Below are positions 34,471-44,395 of a DNA stretch of 64,000 nt, piece after piece (the first letter of the stretch is position 1; each line of letters begins with the position of its first letter). The DNA is from Anthoceros angustus (lineage: Eukaryota; Streptophyta; Anthocerotopsida; Anthocerotales; Anthocerotaceae), in NCBI GenBank assembly GCA_010909165.1, contig MU008153.1, positions 496,001 through 560,000 of the forward strand. The letters run 5' to 3'. Below the pieces are notes generated by a model that was not told where the DNA came from, searched no databases, and worked only from the letters and a program-made list of their open reading frames with translations. The position numbers were made by a program, and so were the translations under genes.

Positions 34471-35606
34471 GATCTACGGGTGCATAATGTTTCCATCGCC
34501 TTGTGCACTTACTCGTTTTGCCCAAATTGAAGGATATAGACAACTTGCGAGAAAATGCCGGAGGACTTTAAGAATTTCATTTTCGAGATCAATAATTGGA
34601 AGAGTTTGGAAGACGAGCAGCGTGGTATACAGATCTTCATGAAGGGCTGCACATTTTCTGTTCTGTGGTGAAGGAGGTTCATTACCAAGTGGAGGCGAGA
34701 TATTTTTAGATGCGGGGCTACCTTGGTGAGGAGGTACACCACATTAGTCATGGATGTGCCCGGAGGCTTTGATATTGGGCCTATGGACAAACGGATGGAT
34801 GCCACTATGTTGAGTAGTTTTCAACAGTTTTCATGAGAAAACTGGCGAAGACTTCGCATGATTGTCATGCATGGAGTGGAGGAAGCCCACGATGCAGGAA
34901 TCGATGCGGTGGTGTAAGAAGGGTGGCTGGTGTCTTTCGTGTGGGATAAAACTAACATGAGCAATGATAGGGGCGGTTGAAACATGGAGTATGTGACCGG
35001 ATGGGGCTTGAAGATGGGTGTTCAAAGGATCGAGCTCCGATGCAGATGCCATGCATGGCACTTTTAACAATGGGAGGTCCGTCATACATGACCTGGTAAA
35101 AAGCGGTGTACTTGTCCCATGACAAGTTGGTGGTATGCCCATACCAAAGGCCTCTTGGGCTGATGATGAAATTGATCAAGACCTTCTCAAAAGAAGGAGG
35201 CGGGTGGTGGACGCATGCTCGGAGTGGCACAACGGATAGCGGCCTTGCTGCATGGAAGCGCCGCCATCGAGCGGACTTACGGTGTCTTTGGATACATCCC
35301 CAGCGCATCCACGGATCAGGTTCTCCGGATCTGAAGAAGAGCTTACCTTGAGCCCCATCGCAGGCCCTTCGATTACAGGCAAAGGAGGTTTGTATAAGTG
35401 AAAAGGATTGTTCAAAGGCCCAAGTTGTTTCTTTGAGTGCGGAGGATGAAGACCGAGCAGGCGGTGTTGGAGGAAGGACGATAACGCTGGATACCATATG
35501 GCAACCTCCCACGTCGTCGGCGTCCAAGCGGAGGTTAACAACGGCGACAACGCTTTGGGTGAGAATAGCGGTTTGTGAAGAAGAGCTGGGCGTATACGAA
35601 ACCTAG

Positions 35607-35940
35607 CGTAGTTTTAGATTCCTTACATTCAGGCCCGATTGAGACCAGAATAGCCCGCAGTAACGGATCCAATGTATTAGGATTCAGGACATAAACTTCA
35701 TTATGCCATGTGTCTATCGGTGCCATTTTGCGAAGTGCACATTTAAAACGTCCTCTTCCATCATGGCTTCATGTGCGCGCCAAGCCAGCACCTGTGTCGT
35801 GTGTATGCCTCAATTGTGTTGTTCATGACTTAGTCGGGGGCCAAGAATGGTCCATTGTCGAGAGGCGTGATGGCTTTGCGTGATTTAGATACCGAGTGAT
35901 TTTCGTCAAAGGGGTTCTGCAACACCGGAAGGGGGTTCGT
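35607..35940. other. 3' flank of the element gene, copy 2
   Basis: Equivalent of 10767-11097. No gene is seen. Confidence 0.4.
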
Positions 35941-35970
35941 ATATAAACCTCCTTACAGAATTACCATGTT
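35941..35970 (-). repeat. Right terminal inverted repeat, element copy 2
   Basis: The reverse complement begins AACATGGTAATTCTGTAAGG and matches 2065-2094 at 29 of 30 positions. Confidence 0.85.
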
Positions 35971-36029
35971 TCAAATTTATTTATCTCCACCCAAGAGGAT
36001 GTAAATAAAGTTGTTGTTGTAGCTCAGTC

Positions 36030-36362
36030 GGTACCCTATTTAATGACGCCCTGTCTCATGGTTTCCTCGCTACCTGGTGTGAGAATGATATCCACTTTAT
36101 TCTTAAAGCAGGTGATCCTCACCTCCCTTCTAACTACAGGTTTATTATTCTGGAGTCTATTTATGTTAAGGTTTTCAGCTCTTGGCTTGGATATTCTCAC
36201 TACTTCTTGGGCTAAGAAGGCTAAGGTTTGGGCCCGTGGTCAAATTGGTTTTCACCCTAGCCGGAATACTTTGGACAATATTTTTTCCCTTCGGGCTATT
36301 ATTGATGAGGCTCGACATAGGAAGAATCATGTCTACTGCTGCTTTATGGACTTTAAGCGCAT
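36030..36362 (+). mobile_element. LINE reverse transcriptase, N-terminal part, copy 2
   Basis: Frames read FNDALSHGFLATWCENDIHF followed by LKAGDPHLPSNYR, then GQIGFHPSRNTLDNIF, RAIIDEARH and VYCCFMDFK. This is the finger to early palm region of a plant LINE reverse transcriptase. The catalytic YADD region should follow but the MITE begins at 36365. Some frame shifts are present between blocks. Confidence 0.75.
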
Positions 36363-36364
36363 GT

Positions 36365-36906
36365 CATGCCGTGTGATACTAATCTCTGCACTTGGGTTTA
36401 GTGTTTGATTAGCATTAATTAATTTAATTACTTACTTACTTATAAGTCGGAGTCATAGCTTTGGCCTCCTCACAACACCCTTGCATTGCATATCTAGAGG
36501 ACAAGTTATGATATGAGCTTGTCCTCTGTGAAAGGGTCTATATATACTAACCCTTGGCATCAGCATATTCCTAAGATATCCTATCGGCATCAGCATATGC
36601 CGGAAATATCCTAAGAATACACTATAATATGCAAGGAATATGCTAAAGCATATTACTTGAACTTATCCACTTAGCTATTATATCCTAAGAATACACTATA
36701 TATGCAAGGAATATGCTAAAGCATATTACTTGAGCTTATTCACTTAGCTATTGCTAACTATGTTTAATTAACACTAATCAACGCTTAATTAACATAAGTG
36801 CTTTAGATTAATTAATATTAAATACTTACTTATAGATCAGTAATTAGATTAATTAATGCTAATCAAATACTAAACCCAAGTGCAAAGATTAGTGTCACAT
36901 GGCATG
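36365..36906. mobile_element. MITE-like foldback element, copy 2
   Basis: Arms of 58 bp, the left beginning CATGCCGTGTGATACTAATC and the right ending CACATGGCATG, agree at 54 positions. The interior contains two direct copies of a segment with AGAATACACTAT and AGCATATTACTTGA. No coding sequence. Target duplication is not clear. Confidence 0.75.
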
Positions 36907-37364
36907 GCGGGAATGCATACAGGTAAACACTTCATATAAGCCTTCCTCAACAAACAACCAAGCAAAACAAATTTAATACGCAAATATAGGTGCAAACCAA
37001 TTCCCCCCTGATAATGTGAGACTCCTAATCAAAACATTATCATTAGTAGGACTTCTGCGTACACACCTCATGTAGCGCATTGTGCAAAAAGCAATCTTCT
37101 TAGAATGTCGTCCGGAGGTTATGAACATTGTCCATGAGTGGAAGGTTGTCTTGATCCTCATGCGCATGGGCAACATGTCATTTGGACTACTCTCCCCGGC
37201 CGGTTGCTCATTTTTTCTTCTTGCCTTCTTGAGCACATGCCTCTTACGTGATGGTTCATCCATGAGTGATTATATGGAACTTCTCCTTTGTGCGTGTGAA
37301 AGCAAACACATGTTGTGATGCCTCGAACAACTCCTTTAGGCGGCGCTGATTGCTCTTCAACTCA
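36907..37364. other. Possible minus-strand pol remnant, copy 2
   Basis: Equivalent of 12011-12480. The evidence is weak. Confidence 0.2.
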
Positions 37365-37558
37365 TGTTGTTACCATAATGATACGTAGGAGCGGAGAAAT
37401 AATAGGATTAGAACGGTTGTGAGGCGACATAAGTAGTTTGTATAGTTACAAATAAACTGAACGATACTTAAGGCAGTTTAATTGCTAATCAAACTTGTAT
37501 ATAAGGAGTTCACGACACGAATAAAAACGCCTTTTTTCTCGAGCTACTTGCTTCTATA
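37365..37558 (+). mobile_element. Possible copia 5' LTR, copy 2
   Basis: Starts TGTTGTTACC, with TATATAAG at about 37497-37504, and ends at the primer-binding site. No second LTR was found. Confidence 0.35.
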
Positions 37559-37571
37559 TGGTATCTGAGCC
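37559..37571 (+). promoter_or_regulatory. tRNA-iMet primer-binding site, copy 2
   Basis: TGGTATCTGAGCC has one mismatch to the plant consensus TGGTATCAGAGCC. Confidence 0.7.
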
Positions 37572-38043
37572 TCGTTGTTCCCTGCCGTACGGCTTCGCTT
37601 CAGCACCTCAGGCTTGGGTTGTAGCAGCCAGGCTTCATGGCACGAAGCACATCATACGGCAACCCGGACATCCGACCCTGAACCAGCAAGATGCCGCGAA
37701 GACGCGCGCCAGCCTCCTGCGCACCGCAGGCGCCACCACCACGCCTCGCAAACAAACCCTGCAGTGATTGCGCAAAGCACTTCAGATCCGCTGAATTCAC
37801 CTCTCACATCAGACCCAAAACATGCACGCTGCCACCGCACTCGCCTGAACCCGTACAGAGACGTCAGTTTGAGCTCTTCCCCGTGGATCACCTTCGAGTC
37901 CAGATAATTCGGCTCGAGTCCCAGATGGAGATCATAACCGCCATGATGCGCGACCTGAGCACAAGTCGCCGTCAGTGATCTAATCCGCACACCGCACATG
38001 CTTGCTTTCGATCCCTTGCGAAACACAATCCCAGGCGATAACC

Positions 38044-38807
38044 ATGGCAACCAATCTAGTAGTTAGCACCGATCGTTAACACACGAAGGTAGAGTTCGAG
38101 GGGACAGAGCGAGGTTCACCCAGCGACTACAATACAGCGATGCGAATTCGCAAGTGGAGGAGCACGATCTCATGGGGATCGTCAAAGGTATAGTCACCCA
38201 ACCCACAACTGCAGGAGGCGCCACAGCCAACCAGATTGCGGCCTGGGTAAAGAAAGACAAAAGAGCAATCAGCATCTTGTTCTCAGCACTAGACAAAAAA
38301 ATGCTCCAGCACACTCAAGGTCAGAAAACTGCCCACGAGATCTGGAAAGTGTTCAAAGACATGTTCGCAGCACAAAGCTCCATGTCAATTGTAAATGCCA
38401 CACGGCAATTCTATCTGCTGAGAATGAAAGAAAGCGAAACAGTTGAGCAACACGTGCACAACTTCAGATCTGCAAAGAGCAAAACTTGCATCCAGCGGTA
38501 CCACACTAAGCGAGTACCAAGCGAATTGCCTTACTAAGGTCCTTCCACATCATATAGAACATTTGTGAGCTACATGAGTTCACCATGGGCTCAAAGTGCA
38601 GCTCAGCGGGATCGATACTGTATACACATTCGCGAAGTCCTCGGAGCACTCTTAGAAGAAGAAGTCACCAACAACAACTCATAGGCACAGGCTGGGCCCT
38701 ACGCCTCTTCACATCAAGAGGCCGTGGAGCTCGAAGAGGAGGCTTCCGAAACAACTCCTCAAGTTGCAAGCCACCTGGGCAAGCAACACAAGGCAACTTC
38801 AATTTAT
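38044..38807 (+). pseudogene. Ty1/copia gag fragment, copy 2
   Basis: The ATG at 38044 opens MATNLVVST. A 127-codon frame (38154-38537) shows the UBN2-type gag core: EHDLMGIV, AAWVKKDKRAISILFSALD, GQKTAHEIWKVFKDMF and MKESETVEQHVHNF. A Gly/Arg-rich SRGRGARRGGFR tail follows. The rest of the polyprotein is missing, because the LINE resumes after 38807. A stop after SELPY and a frame change interrupt it. Insertion within the LINE is clear from the flanks. Confidence 0.75.
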
Positions 38808-39135
38808 GATGGTCAAGAGGTGGTGATGGGTCCCTCCTATGCTGACCTAGGTGTTACGATTTTTGGTCCGAAGTTCAATTGGACTTTTTTCTGCCTCTTC
38901 CCACGCCACCAAGAGGATGGGTGCTGCTAGTGCTTTGTGCTGGGCTCTATACAGGATGAATATTCATGATATCAACCTCCGGAAGCATCTTTTCAACACA
39001 CTGGTCACACCCTCCACTATTTATGGTGCTGAGGTTTGGGGCCCGGGTCTTTTCTCTTCTTCTTGGGCTAAGGTGGAAAAAGTACAAAGCTCCTTTCTCC
39101 GTGCTCACATTGCCTGTAAGCGTTCAACCCCTTAC
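38808..39135 (+). mobile_element. LINE ORF2 middle segment, copy 2
   Basis: YDGQEVVMGPSYADLGVTI is followed by ALYRMNIHDINLRKHLFNTL and PSTIYGAEVWG, typical of the thumb-proximal part of plant LINE reverse transcriptases. It ends at CTTAC, where the 3.8-kb insertion begins. Confidence 0.75.
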
Positions 39136-39790
39136 TGTAAACGATCTGGACTTGGAAACCCCTGTTGGGATGTGCACAGAGTGTTTTTGTTTTTGGTCGA
39201 GTGTGGTGTGAAAATAAGTCGGGTTGTGATGGCAAAGGTATTTATAGAAGAAATGTCCTTGGCCTATGGTTTTTCTTGTTGATTTTTAGGTTAGAAAATA
39301 AATGGTCCGGAATTTGGTGTTCCTTGGCCCATGGACTTGGAATGTTCCACCAAAAGTCTATATATGTGAGGTAGGGGGTTGGAATAATTAGAGTGTGATA
39401 GGCCTATAAGTTTGGGGTCGACCGACGGGGCGATAGCTGAATGAGTGTGGGGTTGTGGATTGGGATGTGGGAAGCGAGAGGTCGGAGTAGGGGAACCCGG
39501 GAAACTTAACCCTAGGAAATAATCCGCTCAAACAACGGAGCGCAACGGGCCGGAGCGGAGCCGGAGCGCAACGACGGCCGGAGCGCGACGTCGAGCGCGC
39601 GGGCGCACACGATCTGAGGAGGAGGCGCGAGCACACGAAGGAAGGAGCTCCGAACCCCGCGATATCAATCGCGACGGAGAGGAGGAAGGCGCTGACGCGG
39701 CCCTGCCGAGGAGGTAGGAACCGAGACCGACCCCAGTGAAATTCGCAGAGGTGGCGTTGGTTTGAGGCGAGGCCGTGAGACCGTGAGAGG

Positions 39791-39961
39791 ATGGCGCCAA
39801 GGTCAACGAAATTGTGCCCAATGGCCAAAACATGGATCATTGGAAAGTTCTGAACCGTGAAGGAGTCAAGCCGGGTTTCATGGAAGAGCGGTGGAATTAC
39901 ATGAACTTGGGAGTGCGAGTGTCGCGCCGAAGGACAAAGTAGGCGGGGAATTAAAGCAGGA
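39791..39961 (+). other. Likely N-terminal coding of the insertion protein
   Basis: The ATG at 39791 (MAP) is conserved with 14786. Reading across a frameshift gives EGVKPGFMEERWNYMNLG, which appears to lead into the frame at 39962. Confidence 0.35.
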
Positions 39962-40600
39962 TTGGGACTGGAATTGGTTAGGAGGGTGTATGGCGCGGTA
40001 AGGAGGAGGCGGTTTGGTGATGGGCGTCCGGAGAAAGAACCTGGCGCGGCCTGGTTAAGCGGGCGTGGTCGGGAACCAATTTTGGTGGATTTGGCGGTTG
40101 ATGGAGTGCAGCGGATGGCTCCTATGTTTCTGCAGCACAAGAAGCAGGATTATTTGTCTGACCACTTGCTGCTGTTCCTCCATGAAGTGGTCAAGGGGGC
40201 GAAAATCGATTGGGGACGAATTCTCTTCGACAAGTTGTGTGAAGAGAGGTTGAACCTGATTTCTCCTACCCCTCGACCCTCTCTAATTTCACCATTTCTG
40301 GTCCATCTTTATGTGCATGCTAACTGCCTGCCAGAGGTGGAAATTGTGGCCTCCCTTCACATGTGGAAGCCAGTTAGGGAGGTGAAATGGAAGGCGGAGG
40401 AGCCCAAGGAGGAAATCGAGGAAAAATCGGATAGCTGGGAGTCGGTGGCGGCAGTTCTGAGGAAGAGAAGGAAATTTCTACCAGCAAAGAGGAAGACCGG
40501 GGTGAAGGCGGCCTCGGAAAAGGTGAAGGCGGGCCGCGTCACCGGTCAGCAGGCGCGCGCTCTGAAAATGAAGGCCAAGCGGCGGATTGAGGTGGCGTAA
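39962..40600 (+). CDS. Hypothetical protein of the 3.8-kb insertion
   Basis: A 212-codon frame, the longest clean one in this insertion. It contains DYLSDHLLLFLHEVVKGAKI and IDWGRILFDKL, then PFLVHLYVHANCLPEVEI, and a Lys/Arg/Glu-rich C-terminus with nuclear-localisation-like basic clusters. I recognise no family. A gag-like or transposon-accessory role is possible but unsupported. The unit 1 copy is broken. The true start is likely upstream at 39791 across a frameshift. Confidence 0.5.
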   Translation: MGLELVRRVYGAVRRRRFGDGRPEKEPGAAWLSGRGREPILVDLAVDGVQRMAPMFLQHKKQDYLSDHLLLFLHEVVKGAKIDWGRILFDKLCEERLNLISPTPRPSLISPFLVHLYVHANCLPEVEIVASLHMWKPVREVKWKAEEPKEEIEEKSDSWESVAAVLRKRRKFLPAKRKTGVKAASEKVKAGRVTGQQARALKMKAKRRIEVA

Positions 40601-40627
40601 GAGGAGGCGCGATCCGAGGACAATTTC

Positions 40628-41175
40628 TTGACACGGATGCGGATGATGAATCAACCCGGAGGGATTAGGGGTGACCTCGAGCGGACCCCTCCTCAGCATG
40701 GGAAGAGATTTTCAAGGGGACTCCAGCAGCAGGTGGATGCAGCCGAATTGGTGAGGGTGCGCACCTTGCTGGGAAGGAAAGTGCTCGACAGGGGGATGGC
40801 GTCTGGCGGGGCCGCCACAAGTGGATTTGCGGGGTGACCACATCGATGATCCGGGCCCAAGCGGTTGTTGGATCAAGCGGCTTTAGCTCTCACGGCTCGG
40901 TGTGCAAGGCGGCGGGAAGTGGTGAAGGCCGGGTTTGTGAAGAGGAGGCCAAGCGCAAGCAAGCTGGAGGAAGACAAGCGGGTCCTAGAGGAAATAAGGG
41001 CCAAGATTCGAAGATTTGTGCGGGGCCGGGAGAAGTTGCAAGCCATGGCAGGCAGGAGAGCTCATGGCTCAAATTAAGGATGCCCACGAGACGAACCAGA
41101 GATGCAGGGGAGTTGTTGCGAGCCGGAGAGGCGGCCTCGGTGGAAAAGGCCCATAAGGTGGCGGAGGCGGTATAA
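40628..41175 (+). other. Downstream coding remnant of the insertion
   Basis: Overlapping broken frames with a coiled-coil-like stretch (EDKRVLEEIRAKI; EKAHKVAEAV), matching 15657-16133. It may be the C-terminal half of the same protein. Confidence 0.35.
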
Positions 41176-42982
41176 GCGGGAGGATGAGGCACGTGGCGGG
41201 CGAGAAAAGACAAAGGGAAGGGGCGAGTGGCGGGACCACAGTAGTGGAAGGAACTACCGATCGGAAGGAAGCAAAGAACCGAGGTAGCCAAACACCTACG
41301 GGGTTCTTTGAGCAGTGACAGTCGAGTCCACTACCGCAGTAGTGGAAGCTACCGACATTGGCGCCAACTCGAGGCGGTCATGGGCGGCAGCAGGACGTGA
41401 CAACGGCACCCAAGGACATGGACCGAGCAACGGTGTAGCCTACGGGAGGAGGGTAAGCACCTCGGCTCATGAGAGGTCCCATTATGTTGCGGCACATGGA
41501 TGAGGAAACTTATGTTCCCGGTCTATATGTGAATGGAGAACGCGGCTTAACCTCACCGCCCATGTGCGTGTGGAAATAGGAGGGACTGTGGCCTACCACT
41601 GCAAGTGAGGACCAAGTGCATACTTCTACCACCGCGCCTGGGGTTGGCCCCTATTATGCGAGGCGACTTTGGAGGAGTTGAGTGAGGAGGAGGTCCAGCT
41701 TGGGTGGACGAGGAACCGAATAATCCTCAAAGAATAGGCGGCCGGAAGATGCGGAAGCCTGTGGCGCAGTACACCTCAAATGACGCAGCGATGTGAGGTG
41801 GAAGTAGTGGGAGAACCCGTCCGACCAGCGGCGCGTGGCAGGAGAGCCTGTGGCGGCAATGGAGGACGAGCTGCACGGCCGAGGTAGGGCGCAGATAGCG
41901 AGGGCGAGGTGGTAGCAACCTAAAGATAATTTGGTTAGGTGTCAGATCGACCTAGGATCGCCGAATTGTGGGCGCGCCCTTCTGATAGCCATCTTAGGAC
42001 CTAAAATGGGCATGCCCCACCCGATGTATAAGAGGGGCGACTTAGTCCCTCAGATAACTCCCCGGTTGAGATCCCCACGCCTGTGGCTGGTTGGAGACGT
42101 CCGATTGATGAGGTGGTGCGCGACGCCCTAGGGGTGGTCGAGAGCTTGCAACCGGGAGGAGGGTGATGAGCAATTTTGCCGACAAGGAGGAGGAAACCAA
42201 GGGATTGGCGGGGCGGTCCGGAGCTTGCTCAACGCCTGCCGGACGCCCGGGTTCTTCTTTCCTTCACCCTTGTCCCGCTAGTTGTGTTCAAATCGAGAGT
42301 GTTGAGTGGATGGTTGGAAGCCGGGCGAATTGAGGGAGAGAGAGAGGAGAAGAGATCGGGTGAAGGAGATCAATCCGATGCGCGAGGTGTGAGATCGAGA
42401 AAGAGAAGGAGAGCGAGTTGGGACGTTAAGGAGATTGTGTGTGTGGAAACCAACCGGTGCTTGCAGGAAAGTGCACAAGGAAACAACGCTGTGGAATTGT
42501 GGTGTGGCGCCTTTGTGTGTGTGTGTGTGTGGAGCGATGTGAGGTATCCTAGGAACTTTGGTCCCTAGGAATCGGAGTGCGTGCATGAAGTGTGGAGTGC
42601 AATAACACGATCTGTGAGCGCGGACGCCTGCGTGAGGGATCCGCGGGCGCCGCGCCGAGATAAGTTGCTAGGGTTTGGTGGGACCCACCTAGTGGTTGTA
42701 GCAACTACCCAGAGTAGTGAGAGTCACCGTAGTGGCTAACGGGTCGTGGAATGAGATTTGTCGGGAAGTTAGATCCGTAGTTGGACAAGAGGAGGTAGTG
42801 GTTGAGTAGATAGGTGCGAGAAGTGGTAGCGTCCACCTAGGCTTAGGCAAAAGTTGGTAGTGATAGAAGATAGCGTCTTTTGGCACAAACCATTCCCTTG
42901 GGAGCGAATCCCAGGACTACAACGACATTGAGGGTAAATGTGGACCTCACCGTGTCCCACGACACGGGTTTACACAGCCACA
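41176..42982. other. Insertion 3' part, unit 2
   Basis: No recognised gene. Contains a short (GA)n tract (about 42335-42350) and a (GT)n tract (about 42514-42530), both shorter than in unit 1. Confidence 0.4.
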
Positions 42983-43900
42983 TTTACCTATCCTCCTTTC
43001 TGAATTTTCTGCCTTACCCCTTGAACTTGATGGCCTCTTTTGCCTCCCTTGTTTTCTTTACCGCCTCCTCCTCCTTGACATTGTTAACCCTTCCCCCCCT
43101 CCTCGGCCCCCTACCATCTTCTTGCCTACAGGTCTTTTTGCTTCCTTCGGCTCAGTGTTGATTCCCAAGCTTCTTTTTCTTGGCTCTCCCAAGCAGTTGC
43201 TTGGCTTAAGCAGCTTAAATTTGCACCCTTAGGCTCCGGTTTGGCCAACTCCCCATTCTCCCCTTCCCTTTCTCATCTCCCTCCCAACCACCTCATCCGT
43301 GGGACCTTAAATTAAGATATCTTCGTCTCACTTGGTTCCCCTTTCATTTGCCCCTCCCTAATGTCCAAACTCCGTTTCTACTAGGAGGAGTTTCGTGTCA
43401 ATCCCCTCTAGGTTCCCCGCCCTACCATGTTACCTCAATTCCCTCTCTCCTTCAAGCTCCGCACTCTTATCGGTTAATTCCGTGTTAGCTCCACTACCTC
43501 CGAATCGAGACCAACCAGATTGGCTTAAGTCCACACCACCCCAAGCCGTGTTGCAAGCTCGCTCCCTTGACCACAGATCTAAATCACACTTCCTCTTCTA
43601 TTGCCATGTCTATGCTCCTATTCGGGCTCGCTACACTCTTCTATTTAAGTGTGCTGGTTTTCCTTGCGTAGATTCTTCTCGTTTCATATTCTGAGCTCAA
43701 CGGCCTATGTCTCTCTGAGCTTTTTGATTTTGGACCTAGTTGGACTCTTTACAATTGTTTTGCCTCTTATAGCTTTCCTTCCTTTTTCCATCTTACACCG
43801 TCTTGTCTCTTTAGTTTAGATGTATATATTTTGTCTCTATATGTGTTCAATCGAGCATTTCCATCCTCGGTGGAATAAATAAAGTTGTTGGCGTTGTTGG
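42983..43900 (+). mobile_element. LINE ORF2 C-terminus and 3' tail, copy 2
   Basis: Resumes at TTTACCTATCC and reads LSSFLNFLPYPLNLMASFAS. It continues through SHFLFYCHVYAPIRARYTLL, which resembles the Cys-rich zf-RVT end of plant LINEs. It ends in the AATAAATAAAGTTGTTG tail. Confidence 0.75.
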
Positions 43901-44133
43901 TAGGCGCAAAATCATCAACCCTACAGGCTAGGCCAAATGGACACACATTTATAAGAACACCGTGATTAAGCATTGAGCTTGGATCGGTACTTAGATGGGG
44001 TGCCTAAAGGAGTGGATGCCCTTGGTGCAAGTAGCTTAGGCACACCATGGTACAAAGTTATTAGTACCAAGTCCCATGATCGAAACCCGTCCTTAGTGGA
44101 CTTAAATAAAATTCTTCTTCTTCTTCTTCTCGT
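43901..44133 (+). mobile_element. Short insertion with (TTC)n tail, unit 2
   Basis: Same as 18801-19035. Confidence 0.4.
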
Positions 44134-44395
44134 CGGGTTCAAGCTATCCAAGGCGTGCGGTGGATCTATGTATCAAGACATAATTTTTTCTTACATTCTG
44201 CATCCTTTGGGGTCAAGAGACACGAAGTTCCGTCACCGACATCCAGGCGTAATCGATCACACATCGTTTTAAGCCGCTTGGGTCAAGCTCGTCTCCTTGG
44301 ATGTGCAAATGGGGCATGGTGCCTCTCCTTTCGTGTCGAGCTACGGGATAAGCTTGAACTGGCGGGCGCTTGCACTGAAGCAAGCGACATGGTCT
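44134..44395 (+). repeat. Inverted copy of the unit-start segment, unit 2
   Basis: Same as 19036-19300, with fewer differences from the minus-strand partner. Confidence 0.6.

Larger units (their letters stand above)
31919..35606 (+). pseudogene. ParB-like / DNA methylase-like protein, copy 2
   Basis: The ATG at 31919 opens MASGR. Conserved blocks match copy 1. The ParB-like MGVLGGNHTF is at 33534-33563, followed by a conserved KKMSFI segment. VWDNVDRIFSKWEAGEL lies at about 33893-33945. MDVPGGFDIGPMDKRMDAT (34750-34803) and the VVDACS plus SGTT pair (35204-35240) resemble methyltransferase motifs IV and I. A single indel separates DACS from SGTT. In the order catalytic motif before the SAM-binding motif it resembles beta-class N6-adenine or N4-cytosine methylases. 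Frames change repeatedly, so no intact product is predicted. The stop is at 35604-35606. Confidence 0.55.
27149..35970. mobile_element. Large TIR element, copy 2
   Basis: This copy is 8,822 bp from AACATGG (27149) to CCATGTT (35970), with TCAA on both sides (27145-27148, 35971-35974). The right terminus in reverse complement matches the left terminus of copy 1 at 29 of 30 positions. The same divergent gene pair is present. It is shorter than copy 1 by many small deletions scattered through the genes. Confidence 0.75.
39136..42982 (+). mobile_element. 3.8-kb insertion in the LINE, copy 2
   Basis: The insert starts TGTAAACG and ends GCCACA, with CTTAC on the left and TTTAC on the right (4 of 5). 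A TG...CA end pair with a 5-bp duplication would fit an LTR-type element lacking recognisable pol. A CGTGTC-CCAC-GACACG hairpin (about 42952-42967) lies 14 bp from the right end. The class remains uncertain. Confidence 0.6.

Noticed and set aside
31919-35606. ParB and methylase motifs as a sign of bacterial contamination
   Set aside because: The gene lies inside a TIR element between plant LINE sequences in three tandem copies, with a probable intron, so a bacterial contig is unlikely.
36020-36034. AGCTCAGTCGGT resembling a tRNA D arm
   Set aside because: No anticodon or T arm follows; the sequence continues into LINE coding sequence.
39136-42982. Helitron identity for the 3.8-kb insertion
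   Set aside because: There is a hairpin near the right end, but no TC start, no CTRR end and no insertion between A and T.
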